Source: Lachnospiraceae bacterium
Lineage (GTDB): Bacteria > Bacillota > Clostridia > Lachnospirales > Lachnospiraceae
DNA: 57,828 bases
Direction of reading: 5' to 3'
NCBI GenBank assembly: GCA_021202635.1
Contig: JAJQCQ010000091.1
Span: 1-57,828 of the forward strand
The translations under genes and the position numbers were made by a program. The stretch's first letter is position 1; the number at the start of each line of letters is the position of its first letter. Shown in pieces: positions 44,181-54,199 of the stretch. The notes below the pieces were generated by a model that did no database searches, was not told the DNA's origin, and saw nothing but the letters and a program-made list of their open reading frames with translations.

Positions 44181-44717
44181 TTAATAATTCTCTGCGTGTA
44201 CTTCAAAGTAGCTCTGCGGGTGATTGCAGGCCGGACATACCGCCGGAGCCTTGGTGCCCACTACGATGTGACCACAATTGCGGCACTCCCATACCTTTAC
44301 TTCGCTCTTCTCAAATACCTCTGCGGTCTCTACATTCTTCAGCAGAGCACGATAACGCTCTTCGTGATGTCTCTCGATCTCTGCCACCAGGCGGAACTTC
44401 GCTGCGAGTGCCTTGAAGCCCTCTTCCTCAGCGGTCTTCGCAAAGCCGTCGTACATATCGGTCCACTCGTAGTTCTCACCCTCAGCCGCCGCCAGAAGGT
44501 TCGCCGGTGTATCACCGATTCCCTCGAGCTCCTTGAACCACATCTTTGCGTGCTCTTTCTCATTGTTTGCGGTCTTCTCGAAAAGCGCCGCAATCTGCTC
44601 ATATCCCTCTTTCTTTGCTACGGAAGCAAAATAGGTATATTTATTTCTTGCCTGGGACTCTCCGGCAAACGCTGTTTCAAGGTTCTTCTCTGTCTGTGTT
44701 CCTGCATACTTGCTCAT
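44181..44717 (-). CDS. Rubrerythrin
   Basis: A 178-residue protein. The N-terminal ferritin-like four-helix domain provides the di-iron ligands ([22 protein letters not shown], later [10 protein letters not shown]). The C-terminal rubredoxin domain has [10 protein letters not shown] and [11 protein letters not shown], the Fe(Cys)4 centre. It reduces hydrogen peroxide in the cytoplasm of anaerobes. It follows perR by 113 bp, the expected peroxide-stress pairing. Confidence 0.96.
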   Translation of the reverse strand: MSKYAGTQTEKNLETAFAGESQARNKYTYFASVAKKEGYEQIAALFEKTANNEKEHAKMWFKELEGIGDTPANLLAAAEGENYEWTDMYDGFAKTAEEEGFKALAAKFRLVAEIERHHEERYRALLKNVETAEVFEKSEVKVWECRNCGHIVVGTKAPAVCPACNHPQSYFEVHAENY

Positions 44718-44830
44718 AAAATTTCCTCCTCAATTTTGCCTGTGCGGCAGTCATGATCCTTTTCTGATTGCCGCCGATTTTCCTATTGTGTGACACGCAG
44801 TCATCTTCCTGTCTGGTCCGATCCTCTCAT

Positions 44831-45217
44831 TCATCCAGACTGGGCCGACAACCTTCCAGCAGCATCTCTGCACTGCTCGCATACATAAATCAGCTTCAGG
44901 TCATAGGACTTCAGCTTCATCCCACAGGCGCGCTCTAGCTGAGCAGACATATCATCCAGCATAAGGTCGCTGATTTTCCCGCATACGCCGCACACCAGAT
45001 GATCATGGCGTATCGTGTTATCATAATGCTCGGACTTCCCGTCCACCGTCAGTCTGCGGATCAGACCCTCGTTCGCGAGCATATTCAGATTATTGTACAC
45101 GGTAGCCATGGACATCTTCTTTCCCTCGGCATGAACCTGCTGATAGATGTCCTCCGCCGTGGGATGATTATTCGCGTTTGAAACAATATCTAAAATAATC
45201 TTCCCGTTCTCTGACAT
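44831..45217 (-). CDS. perR: PerR/Fur-family peroxide-responsive repressor
   Basis: A 128-residue Fur-family protein. The winged helix includes NHPTAEDIYQQVHAEG and MATVYNNLNMLANEGLI. The regulatory-metal His/Asp residues are in EHYDNTIRHDHLVCG, and two CxxC zinc sites are CGVC and CEQC. I start at the ATG at 45217, 5 bases after AGGAGG; the GTG at 45223 is too close to that site. PerR is favoured over Fur or Zur by the downstream rubrerythrin and a PerR-like box on its promoter. Confidence 0.9.
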   Translation of the reverse strand: MSENGKIILDIVSNANNHPTAEDIYQQVHAEGKKMSMATVYNNLNMLANEGLIRRLTVDGKSEHYDNTIRHDHLVCGVCGKISDLMLDDMSAQLERACGMKLKSYDLKLIYVCEQCRDAAGRLSAQSG

Positions 45218-45234
45218 ATGCACCTCCTGTGTTG

Positions 45235-45268
45235 GAATTATTCTAATTCAAGAATTTCTGTTTGTCAA
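45235..45268 (-). promoter_or_regulatory. perR promoter with PerR-like box
   Basis: Minus strand TTGACA (45268-45263), 17-bp spacer, TAGAAT (45245-45240). The inverted repeat GAATTA-GAA-TAATTC (45249-45235) covers the -10 and resembles a PerR box, so autoregulation is likely. Confidence 0.75.
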
Positions 45269-45280
45269 GCACTTTTTTAC

Positions 45281-45313
45281 AAAAGAAAAAGCCCCAGGCG
45301 TTTCACTCAGGGC
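45281..45313 (-). terminator. Probable terminator after spermidine synthase
   Basis: On the minus strand GCCC (45313-45310) ... GGGC (45294-45291), then TTTTTCTTTT. The stem is short, but the T tract directly follows. Confidence 0.5.
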
Positions 45314-45346
45314 AATCCTCAGACTTATGAAAGATTCAAAAATAAG

Positions 45347-46222
45347 TTACAGGTTCATTCGCTCTTTCCGCCCTTCCTCCTCACGCAGCATATCCTCAAC
45401 GTACTTGGGCAGCATGAAGGCACCCTGGTGCAGATGCGGGGTATAGTAGTCGGTCTCGATGCCATAGGCCTCCCACCGGGCACGATCGAAGTCGCGCAGC
45501 GGGTGGTATTTTTTGGAGGCAAAGCCAAAGAGCCAGTAGCCGGAGGAACAGGTCGGAATGTGCGCCTGGTAAACCCGGCTGATGGGGAAGCTGTGGCTCG
45601 CTTTGTTGTGCATCAGGCGGCAGGATTCCTCATCCCCCTCGTAGAACGGGCTGCCGTGCTGATAAACCATGATACCGTCTTCTTTCAAAGCACGGTAGCA
45701 GTTGCCATAAAATTCGCGTGTGAACAGTCCCGCCTTGTGGCCAAGCGGATCAATCGCGTCGTTGATAATGAGATCGTATTCTCCCTGCTTCGTGCGCAGA
45801 AATTTCAAACCGTCAATATGATAAAAGCGCACACGCGGATCATCAAGGCTCGCTGCGGTATCCGGGAAAAATTCCCGGCAGACCTCTACAAAACGCTGAT
45901 CCGGCTCGGTTACGTCAATACACTCAATCCCGTCATATTTCTCCAGCATCCGCAGCACCCCGCCATCGCCGCCGCCGAGCACCAGCACATTTTTCACTTT
46001 CGGATGCACCGCCATTGGAACATGGACGATCATCTCATCATAAATAAAACCATCCTTCTCGGAGAAAACGATCTTTCCATCGGAGCTTAAAAAACGGCCG
46101 AGCTCGTCGGAGTCAAAAACATCGATTCTCTGAAATTCCGTCTGCTCTCCAAACAACTGATTTTTCACTTTCACAGACATCTTGATCTGGTCTGCGTGGT
46201 AATCTGAAAACCAAAGATCCAT
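45347..46222 (-). CDS. speE: Spermidine synthase
   Basis: A 291-residue aminopropyltransferase. N-terminal strands precede the Rossmann-like domain with VLGGGDGGVLRMLEKY (decarboxy-AdoMet site), the acidic residue of CIDVTEPDQ, and YDLIINDAIDPLG, where the polyamine-site Asp lies. It transfers aminopropyl from decarboxylated AdoMet to putrescine. It follows the decarboxylase by 26 bp; GGAAAGGAG precedes its ATG. No speD or agmatinase gene is in the window. Confidence 0.93.
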   Translation of the reverse strand: MDLWFSDYHADQIKMSVKVKNQLFGEQTEFQRIDVFDSDELGRFLSSDGKIVFSEKDGFIYDEMIVHVPMAVHPKVKNVLVLGGGDGGVLRMLEKYDGIECIDVTEPDQRFVEVCREFFPDTAASLDDPRVRFYHIDGLKFLRTKQGEYDLIINDAIDPLGHKAGLFTREFYGNCYRALKEDGIMVYQHGSPFYEGDEESCRLMHNKASHSFPISRVYQAHIPTCSSGYWLFGFASKKYHPLRDFDRARWEAYGIETDYYTPHLHQGAFMLPKYVEDMLREEEGRKERMNL

Positions 46223-46248
46223 TCCTTATCTCCTTTCCAGCAATCCGC

Positions 46249-47721
46249 TCAGTCCTTCCACACCTGCCGCTCGTCCTTGAGCACATTCAGATACTCGACC
46301 TCGGGGTCCTCCGTGCCCTGCAGAGAACAGCCCTTTTCCTTTGCGTATAAAATATATTCAATAATCTCCTGCGTGATCATTTCTCCGGGCGCAAGAATCG
46401 GAATGCCCGGCGGATAGCACATGACAAACTCGCCGCAGGTGCGCCCCACGGTCGCGCGGATCGGCAGATAATCCTTTTCCGCGTAAAAGGCCGTCTGCGG
46501 GGATTCGATCACAATCGGGTTGATATACTCAGAATTCAGCATCTTCGCAGAGCTTCTGGTATAGCGGCGTTTGATGTCAAACAGCGCGCCGACCAGGCGC
46601 TCGATGTCCTGAATACGGTCACCGATGGAAATATAAGCCATGATGTTTGTCAGGTCGCCCAGCTCGATCTGGATGTCGTACTCATCGCGCAGCAGATCGT
46701 AAACCTCGATACCGGCCAGTCCGATATCGCGCGTATATACGGATAGTTTGGTCACGTCAAAATCAAAAATGCTGTCACCGTTGATCATTTCGCTGCCATA
46801 AGCATAGTAACCTCCGATGTCATTAATCTCAGAACGGGCATACTCCGCCATCTCAACTACCTTCGCAAAGGCTTCCCTGCCGCGAAGAACCAGGTTCCGC
46901 CGGGAAAGATCGAGACTCGACATCAGCAGATAGGATGCGCTGGTCGTCTGTGTGAGGTTGATCACCTGGTGAACATATTCCCAGTTCACATGCTCCCCTG
47001 TCAGAAGCAGTGAGCTCTGCGTCAGGCTCCCACCGGATTTGTGCATGGAAATGGCAGACATATCCGCCCCGGCCGCCATCGCGCTGACCGGAAGATTCTC
47101 CCCGAAATAAAAATGCGTCCCGTGCGCTTCATCCGCAAGTACCATCATCTCGTATTTGTGTGCCAGCTCTACAATCGAACGGATGTCTGAACAGATCCCG
47201 TAGTAAGTCGGATTGTTGACCAGAACGGCCACCGCGCCCGGATTGTCCAGAATCGCCCGCTCCACCTCGGAAACCTTCATGCCAAGGGAGATACCCAGCT
47301 TCGGCTCGACCTCCGGGTTCACGTAAACCGGGATCGCGCCGCAGAGCACCAGGGCATTGATCACGCTCTTATGGACATTGCGCGGCAGGATGATCTTGTC
47401 ACCCGCATGGCAGACGGAAAGCACCATGCTCTGTACTGCCGAAGTCGTGCCGCCGACCATAAAAAACGCATGCGACGCGCCAAAGGCCTCCGCCGCCAGC
47501 TGTTCCGCTTCCTTAATAACAGAAACCGGCTGGCAGAGATTGTCCAGCGGCTTCATGGAATTCACATCAATACCGACACATTTTTCTCCCAGGAAGTCTA
47601 CAAGCTCCTGGTTTCCCCGGCCCCTCTTGTGCCCGGGAACATCAAACGGGACCACCCGTCTCCTTTTTAAACGCTCTAAAGCCTCATAAATAGGCGCGCG
47701 GTTTTGCGATAATGACTGCAT
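46249..47721 (-). CDS. Orn/Lys/Arg decarboxylase, fold type I
   Basis: A 490-residue PLP enzyme of the bacterial basic amino-acid decarboxylase family. It has VPGHKRGRGN near residue 28, FMVGGTTSAVQSMV around 87-100, the PLP-contacting Asp in LADEAHGTHF (Asp197) and the Schiff-base Lys228 in SMHKSGGSLTQS. The C-terminal domain carries GRTCGEFVMCYPPGIPILAPGE-type substrate loop residues. Short members of this family in Firmicutes (YaaO/SpeA) are mostly arginine decarboxylases; lysine or ornithine are alternatives. It is the first gene of the pair with spermidine synthase. Confidence 0.92.
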   Translation of the reverse strand: MQSLSQNRAPIYEALERLKRRRVVPFDVPGHKRGRGNQELVDFLGEKCVGIDVNSMKPLDNLCQPVSVIKEAEQLAAEAFGASHAFFMVGGTTSAVQSMVLSVCHAGDKIILPRNVHKSVINALVLCGAIPVYVNPEVEPKLGISLGMKVSEVERAILDNPGAVAVLVNNPTYYGICSDIRSIVELAHKYEMMVLADEAHGTHFYFGENLPVSAMAAGADMSAISMHKSGGSLTQSSLLLTGEHVNWEYVHQVINLTQTTSASYLLMSSLDLSRRNLVLRGREAFAKVVEMAEYARSEINDIGGYYAYGSEMINGDSIFDFDVTKLSVYTRDIGLAGIEVYDLLRDEYDIQIELGDLTNIMAYISIGDRIQDIERLVGALFDIKRRYTRSSAKMLNSEYINPIVIESPQTAFYAEKDYLPIRATVGRTCGEFVMCYPPGIPILAPGEMITQEIIEYILYAKEKGCSLQGTEDPEVEYLNVLKDERQVWKD

Positions 47722-47876
47722 GGCTTTTCCTCTGTATTTTCTTATTATTGTAGAATAGTTTCATTATACTTATTCCCTATAAAAAATCAATCCCTGTTTT
47801 TGCTTTTTGACCTGGCACGAAATATTGGTTATATCCCAGCCAGGCATCCTATCCCCCCCAGTTCATATTTTTTTAC

Positions 47877-47905
47877 TTGACATCATTTCCCATTTTGTCT
47901 ATGAT
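47877..47905 (+). promoter_or_regulatory. Promoter of the second ABC exporter operon
   Basis: TTGACA (47877-47882), 17-bp spacer, TATGAT (47900-47905), in the 320-bp gap between the divergent decarboxylase and ABC genes. No operator stands out. Confidence 0.75.
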
Positions 47906-48041
47906 AATTGCGAAAAAAGATTCCGTCTGCAAGTAATATCAGCATGACGGTATCTTTGCGTGTATGCGGTTTTTTGCGCGAAGCCAGCTTCCTGTTTCCG
48001 CAGAAAACAAAACATTATATAATAATGAAAGGAGTACTCCA

Positions 48042-49790
48042 ATGATTCGTACGATTGCGAAGCAGGTAAAGGAATACCGGAATGCCTCGATCGTCACCCC
48101 GCTCTTTATGCTGCTGGAGGTGATCATGGAGACGATGATCCCGTTTCTGATGGCCTCGATCATCGACGATGGCGTAAACGCAGGCGATATCAACCACATC
48201 TACCGGACCGGCGCCCTGATGATCGTCTGTGCCCTGATCGGCCTCTCCGGCGGTATGCTTGGCGGCCGATTCGGTGCGAAAGCGTCCGCAGGTCTTGCAA
48301 AAAATCTGCGTGCCGAAATGTTTGGCCACATCCAGACCTTTTCCTTTGCCAACATTGACAAATTCAGCCCCGCCGGGCTGGTAACCCGTCTGACCACAGA
48401 TGTGTCCAACATCCAGAATGCCTATCAGATGATTCTGAAAATGCTGATGCGCGCACCGGCCAGTATCATCTGCGCCCTGGTCATGGCTTTTATGATCAAC
48501 GCAAGACTGGCTTCCATCTATCTGATCGCGGCGCTTCTGCTTGGAACCGCACTTATCCTTCTGGTGATCCATGCCACGAAGTATTTCCAGCAGGTCTTTC
48601 CGCGATACGACGACCTGAATGCCTCGATTGAGGAGAACGTCTCTGCGATCCGTGTAGTAAAGGCTTATGTGCGTGAGGACTATGAGACCAAAAAGCTGAA
48701 TAAGGCCAGTGAAAACATCTATAAGTTATTTGTAAAGGCGGAGCACAACGTTATCATCAACAGCCCGCTGATGATGTTCACCGTATACTGCTGTATCATC
48801 CTGATCAGCTGGATCGGCGCGAAGATGATCGTTGCCGACTCCCTGACGACCGGTGAGCTGATGAGCCTTCTGACCTATTGTATGAACATCCTCTCCAGCC
48901 TGATGATGCTCTCTATGGTCTTCGTCATGATCTCCATGAGTGTGGCGAGTGTGCAGCGTGTCTGTGAGGTTCTTGATGAGACGCCGGATCTGGTAAATCC
49001 AGACCAGCCGATCATGGAAGTGCCGGACGGCAGCATCCGCTTTGAAAATGTAGACTTTTCCTATCACAAAAACACGAAGGAATACGTCCTCTCGGATATC
49101 AATCTTGATATCCGGAGCGGTGAAACCATCGGCATCATGGGCGGCACCGGAAGCTCCAAGACCAGTCTGGTCAATCTGATCAGCCGCCTCTACGATGTAT
49201 CAAACGGCTCCGTGAAGGTCGGCGGAAATGATGTCCGGAATTACGACATGGATGTACTCCGTAACCAGGTGGCCGTAGTACTCCAGAATAATGTCCTTTT
49301 TTCCGGCACCATCTATGACAATCTGCGCTGGGGCAATAAGGACGCAACCGATGAGGAATGCCAGGAGGCCTGCCGGCTTGCCTGCGCAGATGATTTCATC
49401 CGTGCCTTTCCGGACGGGTACAACACCTACATTGAGCAGGGCGGTTCGAACGTATCCGGCGGGCAGAAGCAGCGCCTGTGTATTGCCCGCGCTCTTTTGA
49501 AAAATCCGAAGATCCTGATTCTCGACGACAGCACCAGTGCCGTGGATACGGCGACGGACGCAAGGATTCGCCGCGCATTCCGGGAAGATATCCCGAATAC
49601 GACAAAGCTGATCATCGCGCAGCGTGTTTCCAGTGTGCAGGACGCAGACCGTATTATCGTCATGGATGAGGGACGGATCAGTGCTTTTGGAACCCACGAA
49701 GAGCTGCTTGCTTCGAGTGAGATTTACCGCGAGGTATACGAGTCTCAGACGAGCGGCGGCGGTGATTTTGATGAAAAGGCAGGTGACTGA
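48042..49790 (+). CDS. ABC exporter, membrane + ATPase (first of second pair)
   Basis: A 582-residue fused exporter. The ABC_membrane domain covers about 1-310; the ATPase has Walker A IMGGTGSSKTSLVNLI, signature NVSGGQKQRLCIARAL, Walker B ILILDDSTSAVD and IIAQRVSS. Two positions are non-canonical: Asp replaces the catalytic Glu after Walker B, and Gln-Arg replaces the switch His (AQRVSS). So this subunit carries the degenerate ATPase site of a heterodimer. ATG 48042 follows AAAGGAG. The partner begins 2 bp after its stop. Confidence 0.92.
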   Translation: MIRTIAKQVKEYRNASIVTPLFMLLEVIMETMIPFLMASIIDDGVNAGDINHIYRTGALMIVCALIGLSGGMLGGRFGAKASAGLAKNLRAEMFGHIQTFSFANIDKFSPAGLVTRLTTDVSNIQNAYQMILKMLMRAPASIICALVMAFMINARLASIYLIAALLLGTALILLVIHATKYFQQVFPRYDDLNASIEENVSAIRVVKAYVREDYETKKLNKASENIYKLFVKAEHNVIINSPLMMFTVYCCIILISWIGAKMIVADSLTTGELMSLLTYCMNILSSLMMLSMVFVMISMSVASVQRVCEVLDETPDLVNPDQPIMEVPDGSIRFENVDFSYHKNTKEYVLSDINLDIRSGETIGIMGGTGSSKTSLVNLISRLYDVSNGSVKVGGNDVRNYDMDVLRNQVAVVLQNNVLFSGTIYDNLRWGNKDATDEECQEACRLACADDFIRAFPDGYNTYIEQGGSNVSGGQKQRLCIARALLKNPKILILDDSTSAVDTATDARIRRAFREDIPNTTKLIIAQRVSSVQDADRIIVMDEGRISAFGTHEELLASSEIYREVYESQTSGGGDFDEKAGD

Positions 49791-49792
49791 TT

Positions 49793-51697
49793 ATGCCAGG
49801 ACCAGGACAAAGGCCACCCCGCGGAGCAAGACCGCAGGTACAGAATCCCGGAAAGCTGCTTGCCCGGCTGATGGGATACATTTTCCGTGATTATAAATTT
49901 CACTGTATTATCGTCTTCATACTGATCTGCTGCAGTGTGCTGGCCAATGTACAGGGAACACTTTTTACCAAAAATCTGATTGATGATTACATCACTCCGT
50001 TTCTGCTGACGGACAATCCGGACTTCGGCCCTCTCGCCCGCGCAATCGGTCGGGTAGCCTGTTTTTACGCGCTCGGCGTCGTATCGACCTATATGTACAA
50101 CCGCATCATGGTAACGGTGTCACAGGGCACGCTGAAACATTTAAGAGACGATCTTTTCTCCCACATGGAGACGCTGCCGATCCGATATTTCGACACACAC
50201 AAGCACGGCGACATCATGTCCGTTTACACGAACGATATTGATACCCTGCGCCAGATGATCAGCCAGAGTATTCCGCAGATCATCAATTCCGCGTTCACCA
50301 TTGTCAGTGTCTTTATCAGCATGCTGATCTTAAGTATCCCGCTGACCGGCGTAACGCTGATCATGGTCTGCATCATGCTTTTCTTTACGAGAAAAGCCAC
50401 CTCCTTAAGCGGGAAATATTTCCGTGAACAGCAGACCAACCTTGGTAAAGTCAACGGCTACATTGAAGAAATGATGAAAGGTCAGAAGGTGGTCAAGGTT
50501 TTCTGCCACGAGGATGAATGTGTCAAAGACTTTACGGAACTGAACAATATGCTCTATGTCAGCGCAGACAATGCGCAGACCTACTCCAGCTTCTTAGGTC
50601 CGATCAATGCCCAGCTTGGTAACGTCAGCTATGTTGTCTGCGCCATCGTCGGAGGTATTCTCGCACTGAACGGTGTCGGCGGATTTACCCTCGGCGGCCT
50701 TGCCAGCTTCCTGACGTTCAACAAGAGCTTCAGTATGCCGATCAACCAGGTCAGCCAGCAGTTCAACTCCATCATCATGGCGATGGCCGGTGCAGACCGT
50801 ATCTTCCGCTTGATGGATGAAGAATCCGAGACAGACAACGGCTATGTGACTCTGGTTCACGCGAAAGAAGTAAACGGCAAACTGATCGAATCCGACTCCC
50901 GCACCGGGCGCTGGGCGTGGAAGCATACGCATCAGGCAGACGGTTCCGTAGACTATAAGGAGCTGAAAGGCGACGTGGTCTTTGACGGCGTAGACTTCGG
51001 CTACACGGATGACAAGATCGTTCTCCATGACATCAAGCTCTATGCAACGCCGGGACAGAAAATCGCCTTCGTCGGCTCCACCGGCGCCGGCAAGACGACG
51101 ATCACCAACCTGATCAACCGCTTCTACGATATCCAGGACGGCAAAATCCGCTACGACGGCATCAACGTCAACAAGATCAAAAAAGCCGACCTGCGCCGCT
51201 CGCTCGGCATCGTGCTGCAGGATACGCACCTGTTCACCGGCACAGTGAAAGAAAATATCCGCTTCGGCAAGCTGGACGCGACCGATGAAGAGATCGTGGC
51301 AGCGGCAAAGCTGGCAAATGCGGACGGCTTCATCCGCCGGCTGCCGCAGGGCTATGACACCATGCTCACCGGCGACGGCACGAACTTAAGCCAGGGGCAG
51401 CGGCAGCTGCTTGCGATCGCCCGTGCAGCTATCGCAGACCCGCCGGTACTGATCCTTGACGAGGCGACAAGCTCCATCGATACCCGTACCGAACGTATCG
51501 TCCAGGAAGGCATGGATCACCTGATGGCAGGCCGTACCACCTTCGTCATCGCTCACCGCCTCTCCACAGTACAGAATTCTGACTGCATCATGGTATTGGA
51601 ACAGGGCCGCATCATTGAACGTGGCACGCATGACCAGCTGATCGAAGAGAAAGGACGTTATTACCAGTTATATACAGGGAACGCGATCAGCGCATAA
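49793..51697 (+). CDS. ABC exporter, membrane + ATPase (second of second pair)
   Basis: A 634-residue fused exporter. A Pro/Gly/Arg-rich N-terminus (PGPGQRPPRGARPQ) precedes six helices. The ATPase domain has Walker A FVGSTGAGKTTITNLI, signature NLSQGQRQLLAIARAA, Walker B VLILDEATSSID and the His of VIAHRLST, all canonical. It therefore supplies the active ATPase site opposite the degenerate partner. An insertion of about 45 residues between the membrane domain and the ATPase domain (HAKEVNGKLIESDSRTGRW) is typical of this subfamily. Drug or lipid-like substrates are likely. Confidence 0.93.
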   Translation: MPGPGQRPPRGARPQVQNPGKLLARLMGYIFRDYKFHCIIVFILICCSVLANVQGTLFTKNLIDDYITPFLLTDNPDFGPLARAIGRVACFYALGVVSTYMYNRIMVTVSQGTLKHLRDDLFSHMETLPIRYFDTHKHGDIMSVYTNDIDTLRQMISQSIPQIINSAFTIVSVFISMLILSIPLTGVTLIMVCIMLFFTRKATSLSGKYFREQQTNLGKVNGYIEEMMKGQKVVKVFCHEDECVKDFTELNNMLYVSADNAQTYSSFLGPINAQLGNVSYVVCAIVGGILALNGVGGFTLGGLASFLTFNKSFSMPINQVSQQFNSIIMAMAGADRIFRLMDEESETDNGYVTLVHAKEVNGKLIESDSRTGRWAWKHTHQADGSVDYKELKGDVVFDGVDFGYTDDKIVLHDIKLYATPGQKIAFVGSTGAGKTTITNLINRFYDIQDGKIRYDGINVNKIKKADLRRSLGIVLQDTHLFTGTVKENIRFGKLDATDEEIVAAAKLANADGFIRRLPQGYDTMLTGDGTNLSQGQRQLLAIARAAIADPPVLILDEATSSIDTRTERIVQEGMDHLMAGRTTFVIAHRLSTVQNSDCIMVLEQGRIIERGTHDQLIEEKGRYYQLYTGNAISA

Positions 51698-51724
51698 GAT
51701 ATCCGAAATCGTACGCATTTTCAG

Positions 51725-51752
51725 AAAAAGGAGGCGAAATCGCCTCCTTTTT
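51725..51752. terminator. Bidirectional terminator
   Basis: AAAAAGGAGGCG (51725-51736), loop AAAT, CGCCTCCTTTTT (51741-51752), a perfect 12-bp stem with T tracts either way. It serves the ABC pair and possibly the convergent cysK. Confidence 0.92.
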
Positions 51753-51860
51753 CTGTGTATCCATTTTGGGGTTATTCTTTTCTTAAAATATTCACGCCTC
51801 TTACCACATACCTGGATTCGAGCGGCAAAAGAGTCCTGATACTACGAATTGCTGCGGGTT

Positions 51861-52796
51861 CTACTCCTCTGTATATAAAGGCGTCGAGTAATAGCGGTCG
51901 CCACTGTCCGGAAGGAGCACCACGATCGTCTTTCCTTCATTTTCACTGCGTTTTGCGATCTGCGTAGCCGCATACAGAGCTGCCCCGGAGGATATCCCGG
52001 TCAAAATGCCTTCTGTTTTCCCCAAAGCCTTCGCCGCCGCAAATGCATCTGGATTTTCGACCGGAAACACTTCATCATATATCTCTGTATTCAGCGTATC
52101 GGGTACAAACCCGGCACCAATCCCCTGAATTTTGTGTGCGCCCGCTCTGCCCTCTGAAAGCACTGGCGATGATGCCGGTTCCACCGCTATAAGCTGTATT
52201 GCCGGATTCTGTGCTTTTAAATATTCACCTGTACCGGTAATCGTCCCTCCAGTGCCAACACCTGCGACGAAGATATCAATCTGTCCATCCGTATCCTTCC
52301 AGATCTCAGGGCCTGTTGATCTGCGATGTTCTGCCGGATTCGCCGGATTCTCAAACTGCCCCGGTATGAAGCTTCCTTCAATCTCTCCGGCGAGCTGTTC
52401 TGCCTTAGCGATCGCTCCTTTCATCCCTTTCTGTCCATCGGTCAGCACAACTTCCGCGCCGTATGCTTTTAAAATATTTCTGCGCTCAACGCTCATGGTC
52501 TCCGGCATTGTAAGAATCACCCGGTATCCTTTTGCCGCTGCTATCGCAGCCAGTCCTATTCCGGTATTCCCGGAGGTTGGCTCGATAATCGTGCTTCCTT
52601 CCCGAAGCAGTCCTTTTTCTTCCGCATCCTCAATCATCGACTTTGCAATTCGATCCTTCACACTTCCTGCCGGATTCAGATACTCCAATTTTGCAAGCAG
52701 CGTTGCTTTCAGATCATTTTTCTGTGCGTAACGTCCCAGATTTAAAAGAGGTGTGCCGCCAATTAATTCCGTAATGTTGTCATATACTTTACTCAT
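51861..52796 (-). CDS. cysK: Cysteine synthase (O-acetylserine sulfhydrylase)
   Basis: A 311-residue PLP enzyme of fold type II. The Schiff-base Lys is in GSVKDRIAKSMIEDA, the substrate loop is TSGNTGIG, the phosphate-binding loop is GTGGTITGTGEYL, and the C-terminal motif is GILTGISSGAALYA. It makes cysteine from O-acetylserine and sulfide in the cytoplasm. Length and motifs are normal for CysK. The start follows GGGGAATAG. It lies alone, beyond a decayed MATE gene. Confidence 0.95.
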   Translation of the reverse strand: MSKVYDNITELIGGTPLLNLGRYAQKNDLKATLLAKLEYLNPAGSVKDRIAKSMIEDAEEKGLLREGSTIIEPTSGNTGIGLAAIAAAKGYRVILTMPETMSVERRNILKAYGAEVVLTDGQKGMKGAIAKAEQLAGEIEGSFIPGQFENPANPAEHRRSTGPEIWKDTDGQIDIFVAGVGTGGTITGTGEYLKAQNPAIQLIAVEPASSPVLSEGRAGAHKIQGIGAGFVPDTLNTEIYDEVFPVENPDAFAAAKALGKTEGILTGISSGAALYAATQIAKRSENEGKTIVVLLPDSGDRYYSTPLYTEE

Positions 52797-52848
52797 TTTC
52801 TATTCCCCACTTATTTGATAGGTTTATTTGCTATACGATGAGCTTACA

Positions 52849-53914
52849 TCAAGAAATACATTTTGTCAACAGGTTTTTCATTCGCTTCTTTTTGTCACAT
52901 CCACTCAAAATTGTCCTTGCCGGCACCCAGTTCAAAATGATACTTACCGATTCCCAGATCAGCGCCGGAATAAAAGACAAAAGAAATGTAATACAATCCG
53001 CAATACTCTGACCATAGATCACGCCATTCAATCCCAAAATGGCATTCAACAGGTATAACAATGGAATCAGAAGAATACCCTGGCGAAGCACGGATAGAAT
53101 CGTAGCAGGAAATGCATGTCCTACCGATTGCATACAATTCATATTCACAAATAAGAGTCCTATAAATGGTCCGGAAATCATATAAGCTGTCAGCATCTGA
53201 ACTCCGTATCTCACGACTTCATCATCATTGATAAAAAGCCGGATGATCGGTTCGCGAAAGACGTAAAACAAAAGTACGGAAAGGGCTCCTATTATGATAC
53301 AGCAGTTTTTGGTAAATCGCTCTATATCAAAAAAACGGTTCATATTGTGTGCTCCAAAGTTATATCCAAAGAGCGGCTGCACTCCGTTTGCGACACCCAT
53401 CTGTAAAAAGGTGATAAACATATTTGCTTTGAACACAATACCGATGGCTGCTACAGCCGAATTCCCATACGCTACAAGAATCTGATTCAGAATAATCGTT
53501 GACACGCTCATCAGTGCCGATAAAATTGCTGAAGGCAATCCAATTGTACAGACCTTACTCAGCACCTGATCCCTGCATTTGAAATACCTCGGGCTGATAG
53601 AGAGCAGCTTCGTCTTTTTCAAATAATACCAGAGGTAATAAATACATGCGAGTGCATTTCCGATGGTTGTCGCCATCGCCGCGCCAGCCGCCCATACCGA
53701 GCATATTCGCCACAGCCATCAGGAGAATGAAAATAGGATTCGTCAGGCTGACCGCAGCCACCTGGAGAGAATCCCCGGTCTGGCCAACGAAAAAGGTGTC
53801 AGCCATATTATAGATGACAGTAACCAGGCTGCTGATCACACTTGGAACAGCCATTTTAGAGACCGCACGGGAAATCTTCATACGCCCCATTAATTCATCA
53901 TTGTATGTATCCAC
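52849..53914 (-). pseudogene. MATE transporter with internal deletion and frameshift
   Basis: The first frame (from a GTG at 53914) encodes MATE helices 1-2 (KMAVPSVISSLVTVIYNMAD ending NMLGMGG). The second frame resumes at AGAAMATTIGNALACIYYL, which in intact MATE proteins lies about 130 residues further on, and runs to the C-terminus at 52849. The junction falls on a GMGG/GAGA-like repeat near 53690, suggesting slip-mediated deletion. The product would be out of frame and lack several helices. Confidence 0.85.
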
Positions 53915-54199
53915 AGTTTATTCCTTCTTTCTACTATGTCTGTTGACTTAAAGGCCGTCCGCACGTTATTATATCTGCCTGTAAATAAATGTCAAGAACA
54001 TACCAGATAATATTATTTATGATGCATTACTTCAGCAACATGCATACTGTGATCATATACCGATATTTTCCTGTGATGCAGGAATGTTTTTTCCGATGCG
54101 AAACATCCCTCTCTGTTCAGATTTTGTATCGCCATCTGAAGCTTCTGTGTATCGAACATTTCGTGCCTCATGAAAGATAATTGCGATGAGTCATGCGCA

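Noticed and set aside
45218-46090. 290-residue open frame opposite spermidine synthase
   Set aside because: It is antisense to speE and has no start signals or recognisable domain; speE has clear motifs and a ribosome site.
47939-48572. Histidine- and aspartate-rich frames opposite the ABC transporter
   Set aside because: They mirror the conserved ABC membrane domain on the opposite strand and have no independent support.
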